A DNA stretch of 64,000 nucleotides. It comes from Arthrobacter citreus. Lineage in GTDB: Bacteria; Bacillota; Bacilli; Bacillales; Bacillaceae_G. Shown here in pieces: positions 1 to 8,045 of the stretch (its first letter is position 1; each line of letters opens with the position of its first letter). The DNA is taken from positions 496,001 to 560,000 of the forward strand of contig CP053688.1 in the NCBI GenBank assembly GCA_013200995.1, written 5' to 3'. Under the pieces are notes generated by a model that had not been told where the DNA came from, searched no databases, and saw only the letters and a list, made by a program, of their open reading frames with translations. Made by a program: the position numbers and the translations under genes.

Positions 1-378
1 TCGATGGGTATTATTGCAGCGGTGTTAATTGGACAAGTCGCAATTGATGTTGGACTATTTCAACCAGAAGTAGTACTATACACGGCAGTTTCAATGATTG
101 GGTCATATGCTACTCCTAGTTATGAGCTTGCTCTTGCAAATAAATTATCCAAATTCTTTATATTAATTTTAACGGCCATACTCGGTGTTAAAGGTTTTAT
201 GATTGGTTCAACATTATTAATTCTGTTCTTAGTAAGTCTAAATACTTTAAATACACCATATTTTTGGCCATTTATTCCATTCGACGGTAGAGCCTTCTGG
301 CATTTAGTCATTCGAACAAAAGCTAGTGAAAAACAACATAAAAAAGGTGGGAAAACAATCGGCGATGCGACACTTTGA
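1..378 (+). CDS. spoVAF: Spore germination protein SpoVAF, GerA family (C-terminal end only)
   Basis: The reading frame is open from base 1, so the gene enters from the left and only the last 125 residues are present. The fragment has several hydrophobic membrane segments and ends in the motif YFWPFIPFDG followed by a basic tail, typical of the GerA/SpoVAF membrane subunit family that acts in the spore inner membrane during germination. In B. subtilis spoVAF ends the spoVA operon and lies just before lysA and the ypuA/ppiB region. Here ypuA follows directly, so lysA is not at this place. The choice of SpoVAF over another GerA subunit rests on the C-terminal sequence and synteny recalled from memory. 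Confidence 0.8.
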   Translation, partial: SMGIIAAVLIGQVAIDVGLFQPEVVLYTAVSMIGSYATPSYELALANKLSKFFILILTAILGVKGFMIGSTLLILFLVSLNTLNTPYFWPFIPFDGRAFWHLVIRTKASEKQHKKGGKTIGDATL

Positions 379-402
379 TCATTCAGAATTAAAGAGCAAT
401 TA

Positions 403-441
403 GAAAAACCCGTGGCATTTTATTAGGCCACGGGTTTTTGA
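403..441. terminator. Bidirectional terminator between spoVAF and ypuA
   Basis: A 13-bp stem AAAAACCCGTGGC pairs with GCCACGGGTTTTT across a 10-base loop. The A-run on one side and T-run on the other make it work in both directions, which suits the two convergent genes. Confidence 0.9.
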
Positions 442-444
442 TTT

Positions 445-1314
445 TTATTTAAAGAAAGAAAGAATCGCATCAAATAAAGCTGAGAAGAAGTCTTTTAGTT
501 TTTGAATAAAAGATTGACCTTCTTTAGTATTTAAGTACTCTGAGATTTTATTTTTTGCCTTTGTTAATTGATTTCCAACTTGATCCCAATTAATATTTAG
601 ATCTTTCATTTTCTCAAATAAAGCCATTAAACTAGCTTTTTGATCAGCAGTTAATGTTATGCCAAGATCCTTTGCTAATCGATCAATTAAAGATTTTAAT
701 TCATCGGTTGACATGTTTGGATTTTTAGCAAGCGCTTCTTTTACTTTAGCGACTAATTGTACTGCTTTATCATTACCAACTGAATCACCAAGTTCTGCAG
801 TTTTAACCATTTCTTCGTTCGCTACTTTTTTAACATCATCAGGAATAACTTGACCTGAACTTAGCTCGTACGCTTTCATGATCCCAGTTAAAGCAGCTGT
901 CCCAGATACTTCAAATGGTGCTGTAATAATAATATTTGCATCCTTTAAACCAGCTGTAATTAAAGCATTTGTATACATTGAGTTAGTAACCCATGAAATA
1001 TTATTTGATTGAACGACGATGCCTGTATTTTTTTCACCAATTGTAATCATAGCAGATGAAAGAGCTCGAGTACCAATTTGAGCATTAGGTACAGTACCAT
1101 CTAAATATTTATGTTCCTCTTGATTTGAAACAGTAACAATTCTAGCATCAGATGGTGCACCCATTTCAGCTAATAATGATTGCCTTTGCGTTTCAGATAA
1201 GTTTTGTCCAAGAGTAACGATTGTTTCACCAGGAACAGAATCCGCCAATACCGACAAAGGCATAGCTACTAATCCCATTGATATGGTGAACGCTAATATC
1301 TTTCGTTTTAACAA
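445..1314 (-). CDS. ypuA: YpuA-like secreted protein, DUF1002
   Basis: A 289-residue protein with a basic N-terminus, a hydrophobic signal segment and a likely cleavage after LSVLA, so probably exported. The mature part begins with PGETIVTLG and carries the DUF1002 pattern, including [19 protein letters not shown] near the middle. It closely resembles B. subtilis YpuA, whose role is not well defined. I chose the TTG start at 1314 because AAAGGGAG lies about 8 bases before it; the longer open frame to 1341 has no ribosome site. It is convergent with spoVAF and divergent from ppiB, the same neighbourhood as in B. subtilis. Confidence 0.85.
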   Translation of the reverse strand: MLKRKILAFTISMGLVAMPLSVLADSVPGETIVTLGQNLSETQRQSLLAEMGAPSDARIVTVSNQEEHKYLDGTVPNAQIGTRALSSAMITIGEKNTGIVVQSNNISWVTNSMYTNALITAGLKDANIIITAPFEVSGTAALTGIMKAYELSSGQVIPDDVKKVANEEMVKTAELGDSVGNDKAVQLVAKVKEALAKNPNMSTDELKSLIDRLAKDLGITLTADQKASLMALFEKMKDLNINWDQVGNQLTKAKNKISEYLNTKEGQSFIQKLKDFFSALFDAILSFFK

Positions 1315-1502
1315 AAAGACACTCCCTTTACAATAATCCAAATTTTACATCTTACTACACTATTATAGTCATTTTAGAAAACTTGTCATTACTTTTTGTT
1401 TTTTGTATGATAAGAACAGCGTTACTAGTTTATTCAGTAATGAAAAATATAGGACAATTAAGTCTTATGAAATTGTTGTACATACATAAGGAGGATTTTA
1501 TT

Positions 1503-1940
1503 ATGAAAAAAGCAAGTATTACATTTGAAAATGGTGAACAACTATTAATCGAATTATTCCCAGAGCATGCACCTGGTACAGTTGAAAACTTTGAAAAATT
1601 AATTCGTGAAGGTTTCTACAATGGATTAACATTCCATCGTGTAATTCCTGGTTTCGTATCTCAAGGTGGAGATCCAAACGGTAATGGAACAGGTGGCCCG
1701 GGATACAAAATTAAATGTGAAACTGTTGGTAACCCATTAAAACATAAAGCTGGAGCATTATCAATGGCACATGCTGGAAAAGACACTGGTGGAAGCCAAT
1801 TCTTTATCGTTCACGATCCACAACCACATTTAGATGGAGTACACACTGTATTCGGTCAAGTAATTGAAGGTATGGACACAGTTTTAAGAATGCGAAACGG
1901 CGATGTTATGCAAGAAGTTAAGGTTTGGGACGAAGAATAG
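1503..1940 (+). CDS. ppiB: Peptidyl-prolyl cis-trans isomerase B (cyclophilin)
   Basis: A 145-residue cytoplasmic cyclophilin that isomerises X-Pro bonds during folding. The family core is clear: [19 protein letters not shown], then [19 protein letters not shown] with the conserved Arg, Phe, Gln and His positions. Length matches bacterial PpiB. The open frame extends upstream to 1383, but AAGGAGG lies just ahead of the ATG at 1503 and the preceding residues do not look like protein. A strong terminator follows, so it is probably monocistronic. Confidence 0.95.
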   Translation: MKKASITFENGEQLLIELFPEHAPGTVENFEKLIREGFYNGLTFHRVIPGFVSQGGDPNGNGTGGPGYKIKCETVGNPLKHKAGALSMAHAGKDTGGSQFFIVHDPQPHLDGVHTVFGQVIEGMDTVLRMRNGDVMQEVKVWDEE

Positions 1941-1989
1941 TCGTATCAAAACTTGAGGCTTGTTAAAGGGCTTCAAATCAAATAAAATC

Positions 1990-2022
1990 AGCCACAAGGT
2001 TAATTCCCTTGTGGTTTTTTTA
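1990..2022 (+). terminator. Terminator after ppiB
   Basis: The stem CCACAAGG/CCTTGTGG around TTAATT is followed by a run of seven T. Confidence 0.9.
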
Positions 2023-2170
2023 CTTTACAAAGAAATTGAAGAATGAAGTGCCCTTAATATGAAATATTTGTGAAAAATGGATAGAATTACAAATATTTTA
2101 AGGAATTGAGCTAAGTTTGACACAATTACATTCACAAAATTTGATACCATATACATGTAAATAACTTGTG

Positions 2171-2341
2171 AAGGAGTGAAGTAACGAAATGATTTAAAGT
2201 CTAAAGGAAAAATTGTGAGATCAGAAAAGACTTTAACACGTGAAAATACTTCAGAAGAATTTCCGAACCTTCATTTGACATAAGTGTTCCTAAAAGAAAA
2301 GTACACTTAGTTGAACTTGAGAATAGTACTACACCTGTTTA
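2171..2341 (+). pseudogene. Possible decayed small gene with frameshifts
   Basis: An AAGGAG ribosome site at 2171 stands before ATG at 2189, but that frame stops after two codons. One frame over, bases from 2191 to about 2272 read a charged stretch including KGKIVRSEKTLTREN. Another frame then reads SVPKRKVHLVELENSTTPV to a TAA at 2339-2341. Two single-base shifts would join them into a protein of about 50 residues. I do not recognise the family; the join may be chance. No intact gene lies between ppiB and the cupin gene with certainty. Confidence 0.25.
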
Positions 2342-2407
2342 AGAATTAAGCGGGTATGTAAGTGGCTTGAAAATGAGTATAAAAAAATAAATTTACAACT
2401 TCCCCTT

Positions 2408-2605
2408 ATGAATAAGGAGGTTTTTAAATTCAATTTGATCGATTTTTTAACACAGATTCGCTCATTATATCCATTTTTTATAATAGGTTTGATGATCTAT
2501 TGCTACTATAAATTAAATAAAATAGTAAACTTTACCCTAAATGTAAAAAATCTAATAATAGGGAAACACATAATAATTTTGAGGAATAATTTTACATCAA
2601 GATAG
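2408..2605 (+). CDS. Doubtful small membrane protein
   Basis: A 65-residue open frame with one hydrophobic segment (YPFFIIGLMIYCYY). No ribosome site precedes the ATG. A perfect TAAGGAGG lies inside the frame at 2412-2419, but the next start-like codon in frame, TTG at 2435, is 15 bases further on, which is too far for good initiation. It could be a remnant of the same decayed locus as the frames at 2171-2341. No family is recognised. Confidence 0.25.
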   Translation: MNKEVFKFNLIDFLTQIRSLYPFFIIGLMIYCYYKLNKIVNFTLNVKNLIIGKHIIILRNNFTSR

Positions 2606-2659
2606 CAGGAGTTAGAATTTTTACCTAATAAAGTTTGGAAAGAGAACTAGTCTAAGAAA

Positions 2660-2700
2660 TTGAAAAACCACAAGTTCATGATACTTGTGGCTTTTGGCAT
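2660..2700. terminator. Bidirectional terminator before the cupin gene
   Basis: CCACAAGT and ACTTGTGG pair around TCATGAT, with an A-run on the left and T-rich sequence on the right. It can end transcription of the minus-strand cupin gene. Confidence 0.75.
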
Positions 2701-2748
2701 AAACTTAATAAGTAATTAATGTTACTTAATCCAGCATTTACAGTAAAT

Positions 2749-3363
2749 TTAATAACGTTGTTGATAAAAATGCTGATGATAGTAATTCTGATTATATTGA
2801 TCTCCATATCCCTGCCTGCTTTGTACTTGTTGATTACAATTTTTTGGAGGCCCTATAAATACAGAAGGTTGTAAAGATTCTGTTGCAGTTTTCCATTGGT
2901 TTTCATCTAGACAGTAAGTATGCGATACAATGTTTGTTGGGGTTAACTTCAGTAAATCAGAAAATAAAATAACGTCAGGACTAGGTGCATTAAATATTGC
3001 TAATAAATGAGTATTGTCAACAGTTGCAATTTCATAGTGCCACCAGCCTTGTGGAACATTTGCAACTTGACCCGGCGTAATTGGGAAATTTAAAAGCTGT
3101 TTTGTATAAGGATTCAAAATTGAGACAACCGCAGACCCAGCTATACAATAAACTAATTCAGATGAATTTTGATGATAATGTGGCTCAACAACATTACTAA
3201 CACTTAAAAAAATATCCAATAAAGATAAATTATCTAAGGAATTCAACTCATTAACGCTTAATTGATTGATTAAATTTTGATTGTCTTTCACAAATGCATT
3301 ATTTTTATTCAAATCATAAGTATATTGAATACTTGGCGATGTATAATCCAAATCCAACCTCAT
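2749..3363 (-). CDS. Cupin-domain protein with Q/Y-rich tail, possible spore protein
   Basis: A 204-residue protein with one cupin barrel. Metal-site-like residues are visible in VEPHYHQNSSELVYCIAG and later in PQGWWHYEIA, as in oxalate decarboxylase and germin-like proteins. The last 30 residues are rich in Gln, Tyr and Asn, a composition seen in spore coat proteins. I chose ATG at 3363 over GTG at 3372 because GGGTG lies about 7 bases before the former. A sigma-K-like promoter lies upstream. Enzymatic activity cannot be stated from one cupin domain; a coat or storage role is inference. Confidence 0.75.
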   Translation of the reverse strand: MRLDLDYTSPSIQYTYDLNKNNAFVKDNQNLINQLSVNELNSLDNLSLLDIFLSVSNVVEPHYHQNSSELVYCIAGSAVVSILNPYTKQLLNFPITPGQVANVPQGWWHYEIATVDNTHLLAIFNAPSPDVILFSDLLKLTPTNIVSHTYCLDENQWKTATESLQPSVFIGPPKNCNQQVQSRQGYGDQYNQNYYHQHFYQQRY

Positions 3364-3398
3364 AATAATCACCCTTTTTTAAAACTCTAATTAAAATT

Positions 3399-3426
3399 TA
3401 CTTTATTCAATTCAACAATATTGGTG
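3399..3426 (-). promoter_or_regulatory. Candidate sigma-K promoter for the cupin gene
   Basis: Read on the minus strand, ACC is followed after 15 bases by AATAAAGTA, close to the sigma-K pattern AC-N16-CATAnnnTA with one mismatch. It lies about 36 bases before the start codon. Confidence 0.4.
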
Positions 3427-3532
3427 ACAAAAGCCTAAGAGACAGGGATTGAAGTCTTTTATGAGCTCTTAAATTCATTTATTCTTTTCCCGTTACTTAT
3501 TCCTCCTGTGGCTAAATCCTGTGTTTTGAGAC

Positions 3533-3561
3533 TTGACAGAAAAATGTGTGAATTATATATT
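3533..3561 (+). promoter_or_regulatory. Sigma-A promoter for ribT
   Basis: TTGACA at 3533-3538, a 17-base spacer and TATATT at 3556-3561. This predicts a transcript starting near 3568, giving ribT its own leader of about 120 bases. I see no FMN riboswitch in that leader. Confidence 0.65.
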
Positions 3562-3686
3562 TGAAATATTGATATATTTGGAACGATTTTTAGTATTTGT
3601 CGTACTATAGAGGGATAATCAATCATATATTATGTATTGATTTAGAGGATATTTTAGAGTTTTAATAATGTTTAAGAGGGGTTAAC

Positions 3687-4046
3687 ATGTTAATTAGGTA
3701 TAAGAAAACATATGAGAAAATTGCAATGGGCCTGCTTTCGTTTATGCCAAATGAGAAGACAGTAAAAATCTTAGTAAATACAATAAAAGAATATGAAACA
3801 AATGATGATAATCACTTGTTCCTTTGGAAATTAGACGATATTGTAGGGATTATTGGAATACAATTATTACCAGATAAAGTTATTTTGATTAAACATTTGA
3901 GTGTAAACCCTTCATTCCGAAATCAAGGTATAGCAACGTCACTTTACGATGCTATTAGATCTCAATATACTGACTATACAATTGTAACAACACAAGAAAT
4001 AGCTTCATTTATTGAACATTGTCACACTAGTTTAAAGGTGTTATAA
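3687..4046 (+). CDS. ribT: RibT-like GNAT acetyltransferase
   Basis: A 119-residue GNAT-fold protein. The start MLIRYKKTYEKIAMGLLSFM and the acetyl-CoA loop HLSVNPSFRNQGIATSLYD match B. subtilis RibT, the last gene of the riboflavin operon, whose substrate is not settled. GAGGGG precedes the ATG. In B. subtilis it follows ribD-ribE-ribAB-ribH; here none of those genes is upstream and ribT has a separate promoter and terminator. It marks the former or relocated riboflavin locus. Confidence in the family is high; function in riboflavin metabolism is uncertain. Confidence 0.85.
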   Translation: MLIRYKKTYEKIAMGLLSFMPNEKTVKILVNTIKEYETNDDNHLFLWKLDDIVGIIGIQLLPDKVILIKHLSVNPSFRNQGIATSLYDAIRSQYTDYTIVTTQEIASFIEHCHTSLKVL

Positions 4047-4143
4047 AAAGAAACTCATTACCGTCTATAATAATTCCGTTCTTAACAAGGTTTTGCGCCT
4101 AAAAAGCAAGCGCTTGCAACTTGTCTAAAAATCAGTTTTTTGT

Positions 4144-4190
4144 CAACACAGTAAAAGGTGCTCATTTTATGAGCACCTTTTACTGTGTTG
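4144..4190. terminator. Very long perfect hairpin, probable bidirectional terminator
   Basis: Two perfect 22-base arms (starting CAACACAGTAAAAGG) flank a TTT loop. The inner AAAAGGTGCTCAT/ATGAGCACCTTTT part looks like a terminator, while the outer pairs extend past the T-run. It lies 100 bases after ribT. Confidence 0.75.
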
Positions 4191-4570
4191 GAATATAAAA
4201 TAGACATTAGTTAAAACGTTAAGAGATATAATTGAAGTTAAATTTCTAATAATGCCGTTATCTTTTCGTTTTTTAGATTTTTTGTTTGTGGAATACGACC
4301 AAACTTTAGTTATGGATATTTTTCAGAATATAAAATATTGATATGTTAATTTTTTGAAGGAGAAATAATATTTTTAGCATATAAATAGACGATTTATCGA
4401 TATTAGAAAAATAAAAAATAACTGAGGATTAATTTCTACTTTACTCTCAGTGTATGAGGTTTTTAAGGTGGTTTATCGTATGCTTTTATTGATGTAATGG
4501 AAATCAACCACATTCGACTTCCTTAAAGGGGAAATTTGTTGATTAATTGACAGGGTCTTTTTTAAACAGC
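4191..4570. other. Non-coding stretch with a degenerate intergenic repeat
   Basis: No credible gene is visible in this AT-rich interval. Near 4495-4570 it carries GGAAATCAACCACATT and then TCTTTTTTAAACAGC, resembling the end of a dispersed repeat also seen at 16.2, 41.5 and 63.5 kb. Confidence 0.4.
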
Positions 4571-4604
4571 AAAAAAAGTGCTCTTTTTTAAGAGCACCTT
4601 TTTA
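4571..4604. terminator. Terminator of ypuF
   Basis: GTGCTCTT and AAGAGCAC pair, with A7 on the left and T5 on the right, directly overlapping the ypuF stop codon. It ends ypuF on the minus strand. Confidence 0.8.
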
Positions 4605-5105
4605 AATTTTTCTTCTTATTTCCAACTGCTTTAATCTTTCCGTTATAACATCTGATCGATCACGAGTTGAATGTTTATTTATTAATTCTTCAGTAAATGT
4701 TGAGTAATGTTCTTTTTGATTTTGATAACGCCTGATTAATTCACGGTCATTTAGTGGAAGATCAAAATGTGTGTAATCTGTTTCATTTTGAATAGCTAAC
4801 TGTAATTCTGAAATGATTTTATTAAAGTGAATAGAGTCAAGTCCGGCCATTGCTAATAAATTTTCATCATTAGAAAATGCAATAACATGACGCATTAATT
4901 TCTTTGCACCAGTAAAGTTTCTTCTTCTATAATGATATAATACAACGGATAATCTAATTAAACCTAACCATACTTTTTTATAATCTTCATTTAGCTCAAG
5001 CTTCCACTGTTCTTCAAGAATTTCATGACATTCAAAAAAATCATGATCAAAATGGAAATGACATAAGTATTTTATGTATCGTTCATTTTTATTGTAATGG
5101 ACCAA
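4602..5105 (-). CDS. ypuF: YpuF, DUF309 protein
   Basis: A 167-residue soluble protein with the DUF309 signature FHFDHDFFECHEILEEQWK near the N-terminus, a conserved His/Glu-rich helix pair of unknown function. It matches B. subtilis YpuF and holds the same place just before scpA. The TTG at 5105 is chosen because AGAGGTG lies about 6 bases upstream; the frame opens at TTG 5129 but has no ribosome site there. No catalytic role is established for the family. Confidence 0.85.
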   Translation of the reverse strand: MVHYNKNERYIKYLCHFHFDHDFFECHEILEEQWKLELNEDYKKVWLGLIRLSVVLYHYRRRNFTGAKKLMRHVIAFSNDENLLAMAGLDSIHFNKIISELQLAIQNETDYTHFDLPLNDRELIRRYQNQKEHYSTFTEELINKHSTRDRSDVITERLKQLEIRRKI

Positions 5106-5157
5106 GTTTTTCACCTCTTTATTACTCAAATTTTAACAGAAATGGAATTATTTAAAA

Positions 5158-5193
5158 AGAAGAAAGCCTAGAGCTAATGTCTAGGCTTTCACG
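5158..5193. terminator. Terminator after the YjcZ gene
   Basis: GAAAGCCTAGA pairs with TCTAGGCTTTC. On the minus strand the stem is followed by TTCTTTTTAAA, so it serves the YjcZ-type gene and separates it from ypuF. Confidence 0.7.
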
Positions 5194-5216
5194 TTTTGTT
5201 TATTCACGGGGTTAAA

Positions 5217-5333
5217 TTAGCAGACGAAAGCACATCCAACAATGATTAATAAAATAAATAATACTACGATTAAAGCAAAGCTTCTGCCGTGGCCGAAACC
5301 GCCGAACTCTGGAGAAACAGCACCTTTACTCAT
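5217..5333 (-). CDS. YjcZ-family sporulation peptide (38 aa)
   Basis: A small gene read on the minus strand: a glycine-rich start (SPEFGGFGHGRSFAL) followed by a single hydrophobic helix LIVVLFILLIIVGCAFVC, the standard form of the YjcZ/YrkE-type peptides found in spore formers. TAAGGAGG lies 8 bases before the ATG at 5333. A well-formed sigma-K promoter precedes it, which fits expression in the mother cell late in sporulation. Paralogues are usually present in several copies per genome; the role is not known in detail. Confidence 0.85.
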   Translation of the reverse strand: MSKGAVSPEFGGFGHGRSFALIVVLFILLIIVGCAFVC

Positions 5334-5374
5334 GAAATAACCTCCTTACCAAAAAAATAATTCTCTTGCACTGA

Positions 5375-5402
5375 TATCTTATGAAATTTATTAGAAATTG
5401 GT
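5375..5402 (-). promoter_or_regulatory. Candidate sigma-K promoter for the YjcZ gene
   Basis: On the minus strand ACC, a 16-base spacer and CATAAGATA match the sigma-K consensus AC-N16-CATAnnnTA. It lies about 42 bases before the start codon. Confidence 0.6.
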
Positions 5403-5541
5403 ATAGGCAGAAATCTAAAAATTGTGGAACTATGTAACTTCATTAACGAAAAATCCTTTTCTGCTATATAGTTTTATGAAATAATACTTTATACTGTTAA
5501 AGAATATATTTTTATTATGAATGTAAGTTGGTGAGTAGTTT

Positions 5542-6312
5542 GTGAAGCAATATGAAGTTAAAATTGATGCATTTGAAGGGCCATTAGATTTATTACTTCA
5601 TTTAATTCAACGATTTGAAATTGATATTTATGATATACCTGTATCTGAAATAACAGATCAATATGTTTCATATATTCATACAATGAAAGAATTAGAATTG
5701 GACATTGCAAGTGAGTATTTAGTGATGGCTGCTGAATTACTTGCAATGAAAAGTAAGAGTATTTTACCTAATCATGAAGAACAAGCTGATTGGGATGCGG
5801 TACTTGAAGAAGACCCTAGAGAAGAATTAATGAATCGATTAATTATATATAAGCAATTTAAAGAAGCGGCGATTGTATTTCAGGAAAAAGAATCAGAACG
5901 TGCGATGATTTTTACCCGAAACCCGGTTGACTTATCAGAATACGGACCTAGCCCAGAAGATATTGTGATGCCGACGGATGTAACGATTTACGATATGTTC
6001 GGTGCGCTCCAAAAGCTTTTTAAACGTAAAAAGTTACAAGAGCCGCTACAAACTAAAATCGTACGTGAAGAAATATCGATTGAAAAAAGAATGGATGAAA
6101 TAATTACCTTCTTAAAAGGTATAAAAAAGCGAACTAATTTCATTAGTCTTTTCCCATATAATGATAAAGAAAGTATTGTAGTAACATTTTTAGCGGTTTT
6201 GGAGTTAATGAAAACAAAAGAAATTATCGTAGAACAGGAACAAAATTTTTCAGAAATTTTTCTAACATCACGGGAGGTTTTTGAAGAAAAGCAAGCTGAG
6301 GTGTACTTGTAA
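5542..6312 (+). CDS. scpA: Segregation and condensation protein A
   Basis: A 256-residue kleisin that bridges the SMC heads together with ScpB. The N-terminal signature KIDAFEGPLDLLLHLIQRFE binds the SMC neck and the C-terminal winged helix binds the SMC head. The start is GTG at 5542, with GGTGAG 6 bases upstream. The stop overlaps the ATG of scpB by one base, indicating translational coupling. Order ypuF-scpA-scpB-ypuI is as in B. subtilis. Confidence 0.95.
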   Translation: MKQYEVKIDAFEGPLDLLLHLIQRFEIDIYDIPVSEITDQYVSYIHTMKELELDIASEYLVMAAELLAMKSKSILPNHEEQADWDAVLEEDPREELMNRLIIYKQFKEAAIVFQEKESERAMIFTRNPVDLSEYGPSPEDIVMPTDVTIYDMFGALQKLFKRKKLQEPLQTKIVREEISIEKRMDEIITFLKGIKKRTNFISLFPYNDKESIVVTFLAVLELMKTKEIIVEQEQNFSEIFLTSREVFEEKQAEVYL

Positions 6313-6893
6313 TGGAGCAGGAAAATAATTTTTTAGGTGTTTTAGAAGGTTTATTATTTGTAGCTGGCGATGAAGGGATATCAATCGTTGAGCTATCAGA
6401 GACACTAGAACTAAATCAATCAGATGTTCTAGAACTAATTGAAACCCTAAGAAAAGAATATGAACAACCTAATAGAGGTTTACAGATTAGAATTTTAGCA
6501 AATCGATATAAACTTACTTCAAAAAGAGAGCATGGTGAGTTTTTCAAAAAATTAGTTGAAAGTCCATCGAATTCTTCGTTATCACAAGCGGCATTAGAAA
6601 CTTTAGCGATCGTTGCATACCAGCAGCCAATTACGAGAACAGAAATTGAAGATATTCGTGGAGTTAAGACTGAAAAACCAATCCAAACTCTTGTCTCAAA
6701 ATATTTAATAAAAGAAGTTGGACGAGCTGAAGGTACAGGGCGTGCAATTTTATACGGAACAACTTCCGAGTTTCTAGATTATTTTGGTTTAAAAAATATA
6801 AAAGAATTACCACCTTTACCACAAGATTTAAAAATAGAAGAGGTAGAGGCAGAAGCAGACTTGTTTTTTAGTAAATTTGAAAAGGAAGATTAG
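6312..6893 (+). CDS. scpB: Segregation and condensation protein B
   Basis: A 193-residue protein with two winged-helix domains that forms a dimer on ScpA in the SMC condensin complex. The conserved block SQAALETLAIVAYQQPITR and the following EIRGV-type motif (EIEDIRGVKTEKPI) are present at about residues 92-120. It overlaps the scpA stop by one base. Length is normal for the family. Confidence 0.95.
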   Translation: MEQENNFLGVLEGLLFVAGDEGISIVELSETLELNQSDVLELIETLRKEYEQPNRGLQIRILANRYKLTSKREHGEFFKKLVESPSNSSLSQAALETLAIVAYQQPITRTEIEDIRGVKTEKPIQTLVSKYLIKEVGRAEGTGRAILYGTTSEFLDYFGLKNIKELPPLPQDLKIEEVEAEADLFFSKFEKED

Positions 6894-6965
6894 TTAAAAA
6901 ATTCTGCAATTATTACCTTATCCTATGTTAAACTAATAGTATGGAAATCTTGGAGGGTGAAAGAA

Positions 6966-7361
6966 TTGTTAATTTATAATTGTCATGGGTATGAATTAGT
7001 AAAGGCTCAACCAAATACTTCAGAAGATTTTTTTAATCGCTCTGAAGTTGAATATGAATATAATGGTCAAAAAATTGTAACTTCTGTTTTATATGTAAGA
7101 TTCTTCGAAGAAAAACTGTCAGAATTTAGTGCGTTGGAAGCAACTAGACTATTTGAAAATGAAAATCTTTCGGTTGATTTTCGCGATATAGTTGCACTTG
7201 CATTAATTATTAAAAATCCTGACTATCGAGGAAGAAAGCGAATATATATTAATGAATTAGATCAATTCTCAAAAGAGTTACAAGGTGTTGATTTTGATAA
7301 AGTAGTAGGCTATGCGAAAAGTATGAAACAAAATTCAAATAAAATTGAAATATCGATCTAA
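6966..7361 (+). CDS. Unknown 131-residue protein between scpB and ypuI
   Basis: An acidic, soluble-looking protein without signal peptide or membrane segment. TTG at 6966 is the likely start: GGAGG lies 8-9 bases upstream, while the GTG at 6957 sits directly on that ribosome site. I do not recognise a family. Segments such as SVDFRDIVALALIIKNPDYR look like a compact fold. It lies 72 bases after scpB and 18 before ypuI, so it may be co-transcribed with ypuI. Confidence 0.7.
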   Translation: MLIYNCHGYELVKAQPNTSEDFFNRSEVEYEYNGQKIVTSVLYVRFFEEKLSEFSALEATRLFENENLSVDFRDIVALALIIKNPDYRGRKRIYINELDQFSKELQGVDFDKVVGYAKSMKQNSNKIEISI

Positions 7362-7379
7362 GTTAACGGAGGGAATAAA

Positions 7380-7874
7380 ATGTCGAATAAGATGGTAGAG
7401 CATCAATTAAAAATTGTAGGAAATCAATTAGGTATTGTTGGTCTAGAATGTAATTTGTTTTTAAATAAGAATTCTTTACCGTCATTTCAACATGAAGATT
7501 CAAAAGTGGATAGTAACTACTTAGAGAAAATCCTGTCGTCACTACGTAGAATTACAGTTTATTGTGAGGACGCAAAGGAAGTGTGTGAGAAAATTTTAAG
7601 TGGACAGTTTCATAAAGCAACTGCAGAAAACACATTACATAAAATTTATCACAGATGCATTGCAGAATTTTTCTCTCCTAAAAATGATGCGTGGTATGAA
7701 AATAGCCGTGCAGCTTACACAGGTAATCAAGCGATTACTTTTTATAAAGCTGTGCCAACTACCATTCAAGATTTATTTTCGTCATTAGAAAAGGTTTTTC
7801 AACAAATGCGTGAAGAACTTGAGTATTATGAAACGGATTACTCAACAAAGCAAATGCAACAATACAAACAGTAA
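7380..7874 (+). CDS. ypuI: YpuI, DUF3907 protein
   Basis: A 164-residue protein matching B. subtilis YpuI. The conserved parts LRRITVYCEDAKEVCEKIL and EFFSPKNDAWYENSRAAYTG are diagnostic of DUF3907. No catalytic motif or membrane segment is seen and the role is unknown. CGGAGGG precedes the ATG. A terminator follows. Confidence 0.85.
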   Translation: MSNKMVEHQLKIVGNQLGIVGLECNLFLNKNSLPSFQHEDSKVDSNYLEKILSSLRRITVYCEDAKEVCEKILSGQFHKATAENTLHKIYHRCIAEFFSPKNDAWYENSRAAYTGNQAITFYKAVPTTIQDLFSSLEKVFQQMREELEYYETDYSTKQMQQYKQ

Positions 7875-7914
7875 TTAGAAAATAGTAAAATGTAAATAGT
7901 ATGTTTAAGACAAA

Positions 7915-7945
7915 AGACTAGAAAAAATTTCTAGTCTTTTCATTT
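7915..7945 (+). terminator. Terminator after ypuI
   Basis: AAAAGACTAGAAA and TTTCTAGTCTTTT pair closely around AAAT, ending in a T-run. Confidence 0.75.
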
Positions 7946-8045
7946 TGGTTTAAAACAATAAAAAAATTGGATATTTCTAGAAATTTACATACAGGATAAG
8001 TTACAATACAATTGAAATTTCTTTTGTAAGAGAAGAGGATTAGAA

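Noticed and set aside
3560..3686. FMN riboswitch in the ribT leader
   Set aside because: None of the conserved RFN blocks is present, in contrast to the clear one at 29.7 kb.
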